Source of the DNA: Erythrobacter sp.
GTDB taxonomy: Bacteria > Pseudomonadota > Alphaproteobacteria > Sphingomonadales > Sphingomonadaceae
NCBI GenBank assembly: GCA_030148605.1
Contig: JASBTD010000036.1
Span: 23,780-87,779, forward strand
Direction of reading: 5' to 3'
Length of the DNA stretch: 64,000 bases
Position numbers and translations under genes: made by a program. Shown one piece after another: positions 19,678-28,998 of this stretch. Each line of letters begins with the position of its first letter. Position 1 is the first letter of the stretch. The notes under the pieces are model-generated. The model worked only from the letters and a program-made list of their open reading frames with translations. It had not been told where the DNA came from and made no database searches.

Positions 19678-20174
19678 TGATCCTGCTCTTGCTCGCGCAG
19701 CCTCAGCGCGATCCGCCGAACCATCCGGTCAGCCACATCGCGCGCCAAATTCTCTAGCGCGGTCTGCTCGGCAGCAATCGTCGCATATTCTGAAGAGACC
19801 ACATCGATCCCGGCATCTGATCCCGCTGTCGCATCGAGCAGGATCGAACCATTGCCAAGATCAATCAGCTGATAGCGTGCACGCAGGATACGCCGCTCGC
19901 GGCTGATCGTGTCATCATTGAGCACGCCCAGGGCTTCGAGCGAATCGTCAAGCTGCACTTCCAGGCGATACTGCGGGGCGGTGTCGGTGCCAGCGACATG
20001 CAGCCGGTCATTCAGCGCATTGCGCACCAGCCAGCCATCACGCCCGGTGATTGGCGCCACTTCAACTGCCGCCAGCCCTTGCGCGACAGCTGCGTTGCTG
20101 CCGCCTGCATACATCGGTTTGAGGCCGCAGGCAGAGAGCAGCGTCAAAGCAAGCAAGGCGATCAGCGCACGCAT
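19674..20174 (-). CDS. lptE: LPS-assembly lipoprotein LptE
   Basis: A 166-residue outer-membrane lipoprotein that plugs LptD during LPS insertion. The lipobox LLSAC places the lipidated Cys at about residue 16. The following CGLKPMYAGG is the alphaproteobacterial LptE signature, and the C-terminus is a charged helix. Its ATG overlaps the leuS stop by one base (TGATG), and its own stop overlaps holA by four bases. It lies opposite lptC-lptA, so three Lpt genes occur within 3 kb. Confidence 0.92.
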   Translation of the reverse strand: MRALIALLALTLLSACGLKPMYAGGSNAAVAQGLAAVEVAPITGRDGWLVRNALNDRLHVAGTDTAPQYRLEVQLDDSLEALGVLNDDTISRERRILRARYQLIDLGNGSILLDATAGSDAGIDVVSSEYATIAAEQTALENLARDVADRMVRRIALRLREQEQDQ

Positions 20175-22762
20175 CAGGTCACAATATTGACCAAGCGGTC
20201 CGGAACCACAATCACCTTGCGTATTTCGGCCCCATCAATCGAACGCTGGACCTTTTCACTGGCGAGCGCGAGCGCTTCCAGATCTTCCTTCGACGCACCT
20301 TTGGGAGCCGACAGCGTGTCGCGCAGTTTGCCCATATGTTGCACCGCGATAGTGACTTCATCTTCGATCAGCAGCGCCGGATCATGATCGGGCCAGGCCG
20401 CTTCCGCGATCAGGCCTGCAAAGCCCGCGCGGTGCCATGCCTCTTCCGCCAGATGCGGCATCATGGGTGAGGAAAGCTTCATCAGCCCGGCGATCGCTTC
20501 GCTGCGGGCAGCAGACGGCGCGGCTTTCTCTGCCACTGAAGTCAGCTCGTAAATCCGCGCCACTGCCTTGTTGAAGTTCAATGCTTCAATGTCTTCGGCG
20601 ACGGCTGCGATCGTCTGATGCAGCTTGCGCGTAAGTGCCTTGTCCTCTCCGCTTGCACCGGCATCGTACTGACCGAACAAGCGCCATAGCCGTTGAACAA
20701 AGCGCCCGCAACCTTCGATGCCAGCTTCAGACCACGGCAAGTCGCGCTCGGGCGGGCTGTCTGACAGCATGAACCAGCGCGCTGCATCCGCGCCATAGGT
20801 GTCGATGATATTGTCAGGGTCGACAGTGTTCTTCTTCGACTTCGACATCTTGATGACGCGGCCGATCTCGACCTCGCGCTCAATTCCGTCGGGATCGATC
20901 CAGAAAGCTCGTTCACCTCTTTTTTCAACCTCTGCAGGTGTCAAATACTGGGTTATTGATTGATGCGCAGCTTCGTCTTCCCAGCCAAAGATTTGCCTTT
21001 CTTCGTTCGTGGGAGGACGTGTGACGGTATACGTCTCATGCGTCACCATCCCTTGCGTGAACAGTGAAGCGAAGGGTTCGGCAAAATCCAGATGCCCCAT
21101 GCGCTGCAAGGCGCGGGTCCAGAAACGGGCATAGAGCAAGTGCAGGATCGCATGCTCGATCCCGCCGATATATTGCTCGACCGGCAGCCACTTGGCGACC
21201 TCTTCCGGATCGAAGGGCTTGTCCGCGGGCTGGCTGGCAAAGCGCAGGAAATACCACGAACTGTTGGTGAAGGTGTCGAGCGTATCCGTCTCGCGCTCAG
21301 CCTTGCCGCCGCAGCCGGGGCATTCGACATGCTTCCATGTGGGGTGCCGCAACAGCGGATTGCCCGGAGTCGAGAAATCGACATCCTCAGGCAGTTCAAC
21401 CGGCAGCTGGTTCTTGGGCACAGGCACTACGCCGCACGTATCGCAATGGATGAAGGGGATCGGCGTGCCCCAATAGCGCTGGCGCGAAACGCCCCAGTCG
21501 CGCAGGCGATATTGTGTTTCGCCCTGGCCCCACCCGTCATGCTCGGCTTTGGCAATCACCGCGGCTTTCGCCTCGTCGACTGTCATGCCGTTCATCCATT
21601 CGGAATTCACGATACGGCCCGGTCCGGTGTAGGCGACATCACCGCGAAACTCGCTCGCGGTCTCGTCTCCATCGGCAACCACGCGGGTGACCGGCAGATC
21701 ATATTTGCGCGCGAAATCCAGATCGCGCTGATCGTGCGCAGGGCAACCGAACACAGCGCCGGTCCCGTAATCCATCAGCACGAAATTGGCGACGTAGACA
21801 GGCAAGTGCCAGTGCTTTGCGAGCGGGTGCTCGACTGAATAGCCTGTGTCAAAGCCCATCTTCTCAGCGGTTTCGAGCTCTGCCGCGGTGGTTCCACCGC
21901 GTTTGCACTCAGCAATGAACTCGGCCAGCGCGGGCACATGCTCGGCCTGCGCCTGAGCGAAGGGGTGGTCTGCGGCAATCGCAACGAAGCTGGCACCGAA
22001 CATGGTGTCCGGGCGGGTCGTGAACACTTCGATACCGTGATCGCTGTCAACAAAGCGGAAGGTGCAGCGCAGGCCCTGGCTCTTGCCGATCCAGTTTTCC
22101 TGCATCAGCTTGACCTTGTCAGGCCAGTTGTCGAGGCCGCTCAACCCATCGAGCAGGTCTTCGGCAAAGTCAGTGATCTTGAGGAACCACTGGTTCAGCT
22201 TGCGCTTCTCGACCTCCGCACCGCTGCGCCAGCCCTTGCCGTCAATCACTTGCTCATTGGCGAGCACAGTCATATCGACCGGGTCCCAATTGACTTCGCT
22301 TTCCTTGCGATAGACCAGCCCGGCTTCGTACATGTCGATGAACAGCGATTGCTCCTGGCCGTAATATTCCGGATCGCAGGTTGCGAACTCGCGGCTCCAG
22401 TCGAGCGCAAAGCCGATCCGCTTCAGCTGCGCTTTCATGTTGGCGATATTCTCGCGCGTCCATCCGCCCGGGTGCACGCCCTTTTCCATCGCGGCATTCT
22501 CTGCCGGCATGCCGAACGCGTCCCAGCCCATCGGGTGAAGCACTTCATGCCCGCGCATCTTCTTGTAGCGCGCCAGCACGTCACCCATGGTGTAATTGCG
22601 CACATGGCCCATGTGGATGCGCCCCGATGGATAGGGAAACATCTCCAGCACATAGCTCTTAGGCTTGTTGCTGTTGGAATCGGCGTGGAAAATGCCAGCC
22701 TCTTCCCAGGCACGCTGCCAGCGGCCGTCTGCCTGGGACGGATCAAAACGCGTATCGGTCAT
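20174..22762 (-). CDS. leuS: Leucyl-tRNA synthetase
   Basis: The 862-residue class Ia synthetase charges tRNA-Leu. The HIGH motif is HMGH at residues 50-53 ([15 protein letters not shown]) and the KMSKS motif is at about residues 638-642. The CP1 editing domain lies between them, and a zinc-ribbon-like C-x2-C pair occurs in HCDTCGVV. Full-length relative to bacterial LeuRS. It follows the DUF3576 lipoprotein gene by 51 bp and is coupled to lptE. No Leu-rich leader was found upstream. Confidence 0.98.
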   Translation of the reverse strand: MTDTRFDPSQADGRWQRAWEEAGIFHADSNSNKPKSYVLEMFPYPSGRIHMGHVRNYTMGDVLARYKKMRGHEVLHPMGWDAFGMPAENAAMEKGVHPGGWTRENIANMKAQLKRIGFALDWSREFATCDPEYYGQEQSLFIDMYEAGLVYRKESEVNWDPVDMTVLANEQVIDGKGWRSGAEVEKRKLNQWFLKITDFAEDLLDGLSGLDNWPDKVKLMQENWIGKSQGLRCTFRFVDSDHGIEVFTTRPDTMFGASFVAIAADHPFAQAQAEHVPALAEFIAECKRGGTTAAELETAEKMGFDTGYSVEHPLAKHWHLPVYVANFVLMDYGTGAVFGCPAHDQRDLDFARKYDLPVTRVVADGDETASEFRGDVAYTGPGRIVNSEWMNGMTVDEAKAAVIAKAEHDGWGQGETQYRLRDWGVSRQRYWGTPIPFIHCDTCGVVPVPKNQLPVELPEDVDFSTPGNPLLRHPTWKHVECPGCGGKAERETDTLDTFTNSSWYFLRFASQPADKPFDPEEVAKWLPVEQYIGGIEHAILHLLYARFWTRALQRMGHLDFAEPFASLFTQGMVTHETYTVTRPPTNEERQIFGWEDEAAHQSITQYLTPAEVEKRGERAFWIDPDGIEREVEIGRVIKMSKSKKNTVDPDNIIDTYGADAARWFMLSDSPPERDLPWSEAGIEGCGRFVQRLWRLFGQYDAGASGEDKALTRKLHQTIAAVAEDIEALNFNKAVARIYELTSVAEKAAPSAARSEAIAGLMKLSSPMMPHLAEEAWHRAGFAGLIAEAAWPDHDPALLIEDEVTIAVQHMGKLRDTLSAPKGASKEDLEALALASEKVQRSIDGAEIRKVIVVPDRLVNIVT

Positions 22763-22813
22763 GGAAATCCTGTTACGGATTTAAGCGGCGATTGGAAGCG
22801 CCGGATTGGATAA

Positions 22814-23266
22814 TCAGGAAGCCAGGGTCTGGCGGCGGATCTCGCGGGCCTTTGTAAGGATGATGTCCTCAAGCTTCTGCACGGTCGCAGCCTGCACCGG
22901 TGCATCAACCCATGCGCCATCCTGTGTAACCTGGCGGCTTGCCGCCACGCGCAGCGCATCGGCACGCAAATCCTGATCAAGGATCGTGACTGTCACCTTG
23001 ACGCGTTCGCTCGGGTTGCTGGGGTTGGCATACCAGTCAGTCACGATCACGCCGCCAGCGCTATCTGCCTGCAGCAGCGGGGCAAAGCTGACCGTATCTA
23101 GCGCCGCGCGCCAGAGATAGGAATTGACCCCGATCGTATTGACTTGTGCCGCGGCCAGGTCTGCGCGCGGGCGATCGCGGCCACCGCATGCAGCAAGCGT
23201 TGCCAGAGCCGCGCATGCAAGCGCGAAACGGGCGGGGCGGCGGGTGGCAGACAGGATCAAGCTCAT
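22814..23266 (-). CDS. DUF3576-family lipoprotein
   Basis: About 150 residues with a lipobox LAAC (lipidated Cys near residue 27, followed by GGRDR) and the conserved NTIGVNSYLWRAALDTVSFAPLLQADSAGGVIVTDWY core of DUF3576. It is probably an outer-membrane or periplasmic lipoprotein of unknown function, usually encoded just upstream of leuS in alphaproteobacteria, as here. A GTG at 23284 is possible, but the ATG at 23266 has a GAGG about 11 nt upstream and is preferred. Given lptE downstream, an envelope role is a reasonable inference. Confidence 0.88.
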   Translation of the reverse strand: MSLILSATRRPARFALACAALATLAACGGRDRPRADLAAAQVNTIGVNSYLWRAALDTVSFAPLLQADSAGGVIVTDWYANPSNPSERVKVTVTILDQDLRADALRVAASRQVTQDGAWVDAPVQAATVQKLEDIILTKAREIRRQTLAS

Positions 23267-23709
23267 TGGTATTATCGTCCTCACGCGGAAAGTTCGTTTT
23301 GCGCTCTATAGCTCGCCATGCGCGTGCGACAAGGCGGGAAACCGGCAAGCAGCGCGTCCATGCCCGCTTTAGTGCACTCAAAGCGGCTGTATCGAGGCTG
23401 AACACAGCGCTTGATAACAGAGCTCGGCGACAGATTTGCCGGGACGAGACAGCTGTAACGAAACGGCATTGTGTGCCGAATACAACAGTACGCTGACGTA
23501 GCGTCACCCCTATCCTAATTGCCATTGCGTAGGGCGGGTGAAGGAAACTATCGTCTGCGAGTCTGTATCGAGTCGTTTTCTCGGCAATTTTCGCCAGTCA
23601 GCCTCGGTTCAGTATGGTTGATATTAGGTAAACCAGAACCCTTGTGGGTTCGGTGAGAATTTGAAAGCCAGATTTCTGGCAGGGATTGTGAAGGGGCTAA
23701 GGCAAGACG
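23267..23709. other. 443-bp intergenic region with small hairpins
   Basis: Divergent region between the DUF3576-leuS operon and the exported protein at 23710. No credible ORF. Just before 23710 there are two short perfect stems: GAACCC-TTGT-GGGTTC (23636-23651) and GCCAG-ATTT-CTGGC (23667-23680). TGACG-TAG-CGTCA lies near 23494. They may form a structured 5' leader. No RNA family is recognisable by eye. Confidence 0.4.
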
Positions 23710-24465
23710 ATGGCACAGGGGCAAACAGCAAGAACGGCGCGCAAGTTGCCCTTGCTGCTGGCTGCTGCCAGCTTGGCCCTTGGCGTGCCTTCGGCAGGCC
23801 TCGCAGTTGCTTCGCTTGCTGATGGCGGCGCTGATGATGGTGCAGCTAGCGCATTTGCCCTTTTCACTCCGTCATCGGTTGATCCGCAACTGGCGCAGCG
23901 CGTGGCACAGCGCTCAGGCATTGCAGCAATGCGCTTCACGCCTGCTGGCGGCGTTGTGAAACGCGATCGGACAGTGACTGTCGCCGTTCGGGTTGATCAG
24001 GATACGGCGCGTGCGATTTCGATTCGCCAGACACTGAACGTCGCGCCCGGTGGCGGCGAAGGTCTCTCAACCCTGGCGACCACGCGCTACAATCTGGGCA
24101 CCGCGCGCGGCTATGAAAGCTTTGCACGACCTTCGGCGACGGTAAACCTGCCAAGCGGCGTTCGCGAAATCAGCATGCCTGATCTGGCTCAGTTCGAGCC
24201 TTCGCGCCCGACTGCGCAAGACAAGCCCAGCCGTTTCCAGCCGCGTATTGCCTTGGAAGATGAGCGTGTGGCGGGTCGTTCGCCGAACACGCTCGATTCG
24301 CTCAGCGCCCAGACCGTGGATCTCGGCGGGGCATACAGCATTACGCGCAACCTCGATGTGACCGCGGGTGTCCGCCTGTCGCAAGAGCGCGAGCGCCTGG
24401 GTCCGATTACCGATTCGGTTCAGGACAGCCAGGCTGTCTATGTTGGAACGCAGTTCCGCTTCTGA
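23710..24465 (+). CDS. Exported protein of unknown function with outer-membrane-type C-terminus
   Basis: A 251-residue protein I do not recognise. A signal-like hydrophobic stretch occurs at about residues 13-35 (LPLLLAAASLALGVPSAGLAVA). The middle is an extended, charged region with strand-like TVTVAVRV and GAYSITRNLDVTAGVRLSQERE. It ends in alternating residues AVYVGTQFRF with a terminal Phe, as in outer-membrane barrel proteins. At this length and with few strands it may be a small or partial barrel or a surface-associated protein. A rho-independent terminator follows at 24511, and two hairpins precede it, so it forms its own transcription unit. Confidence 0.7.
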   Translation: MAQGQTARTARKLPLLLAAASLALGVPSAGLAVASLADGGADDGAASAFALFTPSSVDPQLAQRVAQRSGIAAMRFTPAGGVVKRDRTVTVAVRVDQDTARAISIRQTLNVAPGGGEGLSTLATTRYNLGTARGYESFARPSATVNLPSGVREISMPDLAQFEPSRPTAQDKPSRFQPRIALEDERVAGRSPNTLDSLSAQTVDLGGAYSITRNLDVTAGVRLSQERERLGPITDSVQDSQAVYVGTQFRF

Positions 24466-24510
24466 TTTTCCCGGCGCTGCGCCGCCGAACCCCATGAATT
24501 CGTATGACGA

Positions 24511-24533
24511 AGCCCCGCGCAAGCGGGGTTTTT
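24511..24533 (+). terminator. Rho-independent terminator after the 23710 gene
   Basis: CCCCGC, GCAA tetraloop, GCGGGG, then TTTTT. It lies 46 bp after the stop of the exported-protein gene and 63 bp before phaB, insulating the two. Confidence 0.85.
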
Positions 24534-24595
24534 CATTCCCTTGACGCTACGGCACCGCTAATCCCGGCTCAATTGATGAGTTTGGGAGATTCGAA

Positions 24596-25318
24596 ATGGC
24601 GCGCGTAGCAATTGTCACTGGCGGGACTCGCGGGATCGGTGAAGCGATCTGCCAAAGGCTCAAGAAGCAAGGGCACACAGTCATCGCCAATTATGGCGGT
24701 AATGACGCTGCTGCGCAGGCTTTCACTGCCGCGACCGGCATCCCGTCGATGAAATGGGACGTTGGCGACCACCAGGCCTGCCTTGACGGCTGCGCCAAGG
24801 TTGAAGCCGAATATGGCCCGATCGATATCGTGATCAACAATGCCGGGATCACCCGCGACGGCACTTTGCACAGGATGAGCTTCGATGACTGGAACGAAGT
24901 CATGCGGATCAATCTGGGTGGCTGCTTCAACATGGCCAAGGCTACCTTTCCCGGCATGCGCGAGCGCGGCTGGGGCCGGATCGTCAATATCGGTTCGATC
25001 AACGGGCAGGCCGGGCAATATGGCCAGGTGAACTATGCCGCCGCCAAGTCAGGCATCCACGGCTTCACCAAGGCGCTGGCACAGGAAGGCGCCAAGTTTG
25101 GCGTGACCGTGAATGCAATCGCACCGGGCTATATCGACACTGATATGGTCGCAGCTGTTCCCGAGCCTGTGCTGGAGAAGATCGTCGCCAAGATTCCGGT
25201 CGGCCGCCTTGGCCATGCAGAGGAAATCGCGCGCGGCGTGGCATTCCTCACGTCAGAGAACGGTGGTTTCATGACCGGCTCGACCATGAGCATCAACGGC
25301 GGCCAGCATATGTATTGA
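24596..25318 (+). CDS. phaB: Acetoacetyl-CoA reductase (SDR)
   Basis: A 240-residue short-chain dehydrogenase that reduces acetoacetyl-CoA to (R)-3-hydroxybutyryl-CoA with NADPH for PHB synthesis. Cofactor motif TGGTRGIG is at residues 8-15, NNAG at about 81-84, and the catalytic triad is Ser134, Tyr147, Lys151 (YAAAK). The VNAIAPGYIDTDMVAAVPEPVLEKI and MTGSTMSINGGQHMY segments are typical of PhaB rather than FabG. The Shine-Dalgarno GGGAGA lies about 7 nt upstream. Neither phaA nor phaC is adjacent, so PHB genes are dispersed (phaZ is at the left edge of the window). Confidence 0.93.
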   Translation: MARVAIVTGGTRGIGEAICQRLKKQGHTVIANYGGNDAAAQAFTAATGIPSMKWDVGDHQACLDGCAKVEAEYGPIDIVINNAGITRDGTLHRMSFDDWNEVMRINLGGCFNMAKATFPGMRERGWGRIVNIGSINGQAGQYGQVNYAAAKSGIHGFTKALAQEGAKFGVTVNAIAPGYIDTDMVAAVPEPVLEKIVAKIPVGRLGHAEEIARGVAFLTSENGGFMTGSTMSINGGQHMY

Positions 25319-25375
25319 TCGCGCCATCAGCGGGGTATCAATCGGCGAAGGTATTGTGACGACCGACAAGCGGGC

Positions 25376-26473
25376 GTGACAACGCCGCGCAAGCTGGTTA
25401 CGCCCAGCCTTGTGACGGGAACAACTATTGCAGAACCGAGCCGCGAGGCCGCAAGGTATCGCGCTCCATCGCGGCTCGATGCGCGACAGCTCATGCGCGA
25501 CATCAGCCAGTTCAAGACACCGCATGTCGGGCGCAGCTCGTGGGAGCTGGGTTCTACGCTTGTGCCTTTCATCGCGCTGTTTACCGCGATGCTCTTTGCA
25601 GTCCATGCGGGATACTATCTCGCTCTCGCGCTCGCGCCGGTGACCGGGCTGCTGCTGCTGCGGCTTTTCATCATCCAGCATGATTGCGGCCACCACGCCT
25701 TCCTGCCCGGTCGGAAAGGCAATGACTGGGTCGGGCGCGCGATGGGCGTGTTCACGCTGACGCCATATGATTGCTGGGCGCGTTCGCATGCGATCCACCA
25801 CGCGGGAACAGGCAATCTGGATGCGCGCGGATATGGCGATGTCGATACTCTCACGGTTCAGGAATATGCCGATAGTCCGCGGCTGAAGCGATGGTTCTAC
25901 CGCTTCTATCGCAATCCGGCTGTGCTGCTTGGCCTGGGCCCGGCCTATCTCTTCCTCTTGCGCCATCGCTTGCCGATCGGCCTGATGAAGGCCGGATGGA
26001 TTTACTGGATCGCAGCCATGGGCACCAATCTGGTAACCGCACTGCTGCTAGGCGCGCTGATCTACGCCTTTTCCTTCGCAACTGTCGCGCTGGTGTTTCT
26101 GCCGGTCTTGCTGATCGCGGCATCCACCGGTGTCTGGCTGTTCTATGTCCAGCATCAGTTCGAGCATGGTCATTGGGACAAGGATGACGAGTGGTCATTT
26201 CATGACGCGGCACTGATGGGCAGTTCGCACCTTGAGCTTCCGGCGGTTCTGCGCTGGTTCACCGGCAACATCGGGATCCATCACGTGCATCACCTGGCAA
26301 GCCGTGTGCCGTTCTACCGGCTGCCCGATGTGCTGCGCTCTCACCCCGAGCTGCGCGAACTCAATCGCTACACCATGCGCGATACGTTTGCGATGATGCG
26401 ATTGGCGTTGTGGGACGAGGGCCAGCGCAAGCTGGTGAGCTTTCGCGAAGTCACCCGCCGCAAATCCGTCTAG
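25376..26473 (+). CDS. Membrane fatty acid desaturase
   Basis: A 365-residue integral membrane di-iron enzyme introducing double bonds in acyl chains. The three histidine boxes are HDCGHH (102-107), HAIHH (138-142) and HHVHH (302-306), with four to six hydrophobic segments. The pattern is of the DesA/omega-6 type group, which also includes beta-carotene-related members, so regiospecificity is not assigned. The GTG at 25376 lacks a clear Shine-Dalgarno. An internal ATG at 25493 would trim 39 poorly conserved residues and still keep the whole catalytic domain. A small ribbon-helix-helix gene follows 7 bp downstream. Confidence 0.9.
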   Translation: MTTPRKLVTPSLVTGTTIAEPSREAARYRAPSRLDARQLMRDISQFKTPHVGRSSWELGSTLVPFIALFTAMLFAVHAGYYLALALAPVTGLLLLRLFIIQHDCGHHAFLPGRKGNDWVGRAMGVFTLTPYDCWARSHAIHHAGTGNLDARGYGDVDTLTVQEYADSPRLKRWFYRFYRNPAVLLGLGPAYLFLLRHRLPIGLMKAGWIYWIAAMGTNLVTALLLGALIYAFSFATVALVFLPVLLIAASTGVWLFYVQHQFEHGHWDKDDEWSFHDAALMGSSHLELPAVLRWFTGNIGIHHVHHLASRVPFYRLPDVLRSHPELRELNRYTMRDTFAMMRLALWDEGQRKLVSFREVTRRKSV

Positions 26474-26480
26474 TTCGAGG

Positions 26481-26717
26481 ATGACAGCGCAAGTGCCCTA
26501 TCATCCGCCGGTCAAGCGCTCGATCGCCATCGAAGGGCACAAGACTTCGATCAGCCTCGAGCCGATTTTCTGGGACATGCTGCGCGATGCCGCCGCGGTG
26601 GAAGGCGTGGCGATCAATGCACTGGTCGCGCGGATCGATGAAGAGCGGATCAAGTCGGAAACCCCACCTGGGCTGGCGAGCGCAATCCGGGTGTGGCTGG
26701 TCAGCCGCGAGAGCTAG
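26481..26717 (+). CDS. Ribbon-helix-helix domain protein
   Basis: A 78-residue protein with the RHH_4-type pattern KRSIAIEGHKTSISLEPIFWDMLRDAA, in which the beta strand precedes two helices. Members are presumed DNA-binding dimers. It starts 7 bp after the desaturase, so it is likely cotranscribed and might regulate that gene or its own promoter; this is inference. It converges with murA, with 10 bp between stops. Confidence 0.8.
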   Translation: MTAQVPYHPPVKRSIAIEGHKTSISLEPIFWDMLRDAAAVEGVAINALVARIDEERIKSETPPGLASAIRVWLVSRES

Positions 26718-26727
26718 GGGCGGGTCT

Positions 26728-28011
26728 CTAGTCGTCGCCCACGCGCTCGATATCGGCACCAACCAGCTGAAGCTTCTCTTCAAGCCGTTCATAGCCGCGA
26801 TCCAGATGATAGAGTCGGCGCACCGTTGTCTCACCTTCAGCCGCAAGCCCCGCCAGCACGAGGCTGAATGACGCGCGCAAGTCCGTCGCCATCACTTCCG
26901 CACCGGTTAGCCGCGATACGCCCTTCACAATCGCCGTGCGCCCTTCAGTCGTGATATCCGCACCCATCCGGCTAAGTTCAGGGACGTGCATGTAGCGGTT
27001 CTCGAAAATCGTTTCCTTGAGCACGCTGGTGCCTTCCGCCTTGCATAGCAATGCCATCAGCTGCGCCTGCATGTCTGTTGCGAATCCGGGGTAAGGTGCG
27101 GTCGTGATATTGGTTGCTTTAAGCGGGCCGTCGGCTTTGACGCGAATGGCCTTGGGCTCTTCTTCGATCTCTACCCCGATCGCTTGCAGCGCATGGATGG
27201 TTGCTGCCATTTCGCTCGCTTTTGCCCCATCGAGCCGCACATCGCCGCCGGTAATCGCCGCAGCGCAGGCATAGGAACCCGCTTCGATCCGGTCCGCCAT
27301 TACGCGGTAGGTCGCGCCGTGCAGCCGCTTGACGCCATGGACCGTGATATCGGAGGTGCCGATCCCTTCGATCTCCGCACCCATCGCGACCAGCAGGTTG
27401 CACAGGTCGACAATCTCCGGCTCGCGCGCGGCGTTGAACAACCGGCACGTGCCATTGGCGAGCACCGCTGCCATCAGCGCATTCTCTGTCGCCCCGACAG
27501 AGACAACAGGAAAATCGAACTCGCCGCCGGGCAAACCGCCATCAGGCGCCATGGCTTTGACATAGCCTTGCGCCAATTCGATTTCTGCGCCGAAAGCTTC
27601 AAGCGCTTTCAAATGCAAGTCGATCGGGCGATTGCCGATCGCGCAGCCGCCCGGCATCGACACTGTCGCTTCGCCCATCCGCGCAAGCATCGGCCCCAAC
27701 ACCAGGATCGAAGCGCGCATTTTGCGCACCAGATCATAAGGCGCGACGGTGGATGTGATCCGCGGTGCCTCCAGACTCATCACCCGGCCGAAGTCTTCAG
27801 GCCTCGTGCCCTGGATCACAGTGGTGATCCCGAACTGGTTCATCAAATGCTGGAAGCCGTCGATATCCGCCAGCCGCGGCAAATTGCGCAACGTCAGCGG
27901 TTCTTCTGTCAGCAGCGCGCAAGGGATGAGCGTGAGCGCGGCATTCTTCGCGCCGGAAATGGGAATCGTACCTTCAAGCCGATTACCGCCTCTGATGACC
28001 AGTTTGTCCAT
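26728..28011 (-). CDS. murA: UDP-N-acetylglucosamine 1-carboxyvinyltransferase
   Basis: The 427-residue enzyme of the first committed peptidoglycan step transfers enolpyruvate from PEP to UDP-GlcNAc. The reactive Cys is Cys123 in the loop [15 protein letters not shown], so the enzyme should be of the fosfomycin-sensitive Cys type. N-terminal [19 protein letters not shown] and C-terminal [14 protein letters not shown] are standard. Divergent from galU with 102 bp between starts. Complete. Confidence 0.97.
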   Translation of the reverse strand: MDKLVIRGGNRLEGTIPISGAKNAALTLIPCALLTEEPLTLRNLPRLADIDGFQHLMNQFGITTVIQGTRPEDFGRVMSLEAPRITSTVAPYDLVRKMRASILVLGPMLARMGEATVSMPGGCAIGNRPIDLHLKALEAFGAEIELAQGYVKAMAPDGGLPGGEFDFPVVSVGATENALMAAVLANGTCRLFNAAREPEIVDLCNLLVAMGAEIEGIGTSDITVHGVKRLHGATYRVMADRIEAGSYACAAAITGGDVRLDGAKASEMAATIHALQAIGVEIEEEPKAIRVKADGPLKATNITTAPYPGFATDMQAQLMALLCKAEGTSVLKETIFENRYMHVPELSRMGADITTEGRTAIVKGVSRLTGAEVMATDLRASFSLVLAGLAAEGETTVRRLYHLDRGYERLEEKLQLVGADIERVGDD

Positions 28012-28113
28012 TTCCCTCCCTTAGCCAAACCTTGCGTTCGCGCAAATGAACAAGATTGGCTTGCCTGCGTGTGATGCTTGCGAGTGCAGGCGTTGCCCCC
28101 TATCCCTTTGCCC

Positions 28114-28998
28114 ATGACGACGCATAAACCGATCAAGAAAGCCGTTTTCCCGGTCGCCGGGCTTGGCACGCGATTCCTCCCGGCAACCAAGGCCATCCCC
28201 AAGGAGCTGTTGCCGATCGTTGATCGCCCGCTGATCCAATATGCGGTCGATGAAGCGCGCGAAGCGGGGATCGAGCAGATGATCTTTGTCACCGGGCGCG
28301 GCAAGACCGCCATCGTCGAACATTTCGACATGGCGTTCGAGCTTGAAACCACGATGAGCGAGCGCGGCAAGGACATGAATGTGCTTGAGCCGACCCGCGC
28401 CACGCCGGGCGATATCATTACGGTGCGCCAGCAAGTGCCGCTGGGCCTGGGCCATGCGATCTGGTGTGCGCGCGCGATCGTGGGGGATGAACCCTTCGCA
28501 ATCTTCCTGCCCGATGAGCTGATGATTGCGCACAAGGGCTCAACCGGCTGCATGAAGCAGATGGTCGATGCATATAATCAGACCGGCGGCAATCTCATCA
28601 GTGTGCTCGAAGTGCCGCATGAGGAAGTCTCAAGCTATGGCGTGATAGATCCGGGCGCTGAGGATGGCGCATTGACCGAAGTAAAGGGGCTGGTCGAGAA
28701 ACCGCCGGTCGATCAAGCACCTTCGAACAAGATCATTTCAGGCCGCTACATCCTTCAACCCGAAGTGATGCGAGTGCTCGAAGCGCAGGAGAAGGGCGCG
28801 GGCGGCGAAATCCAGCTGACTGACGCGATGGCGAAGATGATCGGGGCCCAGCCGTTCCACGCTGTCACGTTTGACGGCAAGCGTTATGACTGCGGCAGCA
28901 AGCTGGGCTTTGTCGAAGCGACACTGGCGCTGGCGCTGGAGCGCGAAGACATGGGAGATGATGTGCGCGCGATGGCGGAGCGGTTGCTGCAGCGCTAG
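28114..28998 (+). CDS. galU: UTP-glucose-1-phosphate uridylyltransferase
   Basis: A 294-residue enzyme making UDP-glucose for polysaccharide and glycolipid synthesis. The nucleotide-binding signature GLGTRFLPATKAIPKELLP is N-terminal, with KTAIVEHFD and VEKPP following. The ATG at 28114 is chosen; a TTG at 28078 would add 12 residues unlike the family. Its TAG stop overlaps tail to tail with the stop of the P450 gene, sharing the palindrome CTAG. Supplies precursors that the glycosylation-like cluster at the right edge could use. Confidence 0.95.
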   Translation: MTTHKPIKKAVFPVAGLGTRFLPATKAIPKELLPIVDRPLIQYAVDEAREAGIEQMIFVTGRGKTAIVEHFDMAFELETTMSERGKDMNVLEPTRATPGDIITVRQQVPLGLGHAIWCARAIVGDEPFAIFLPDELMIAHKGSTGCMKQMVDAYNQTGGNLISVLEVPHEEVSSYGVIDPGAEDGALTEVKGLVEKPPVDQAPSNKIISGRYILQPEVMRVLEAQEKGAGGEIQLTDAMAKMIGAQPFHAVTFDGKRYDCGSKLGFVEATLALALEREDMGDDVRAMAERLLQR

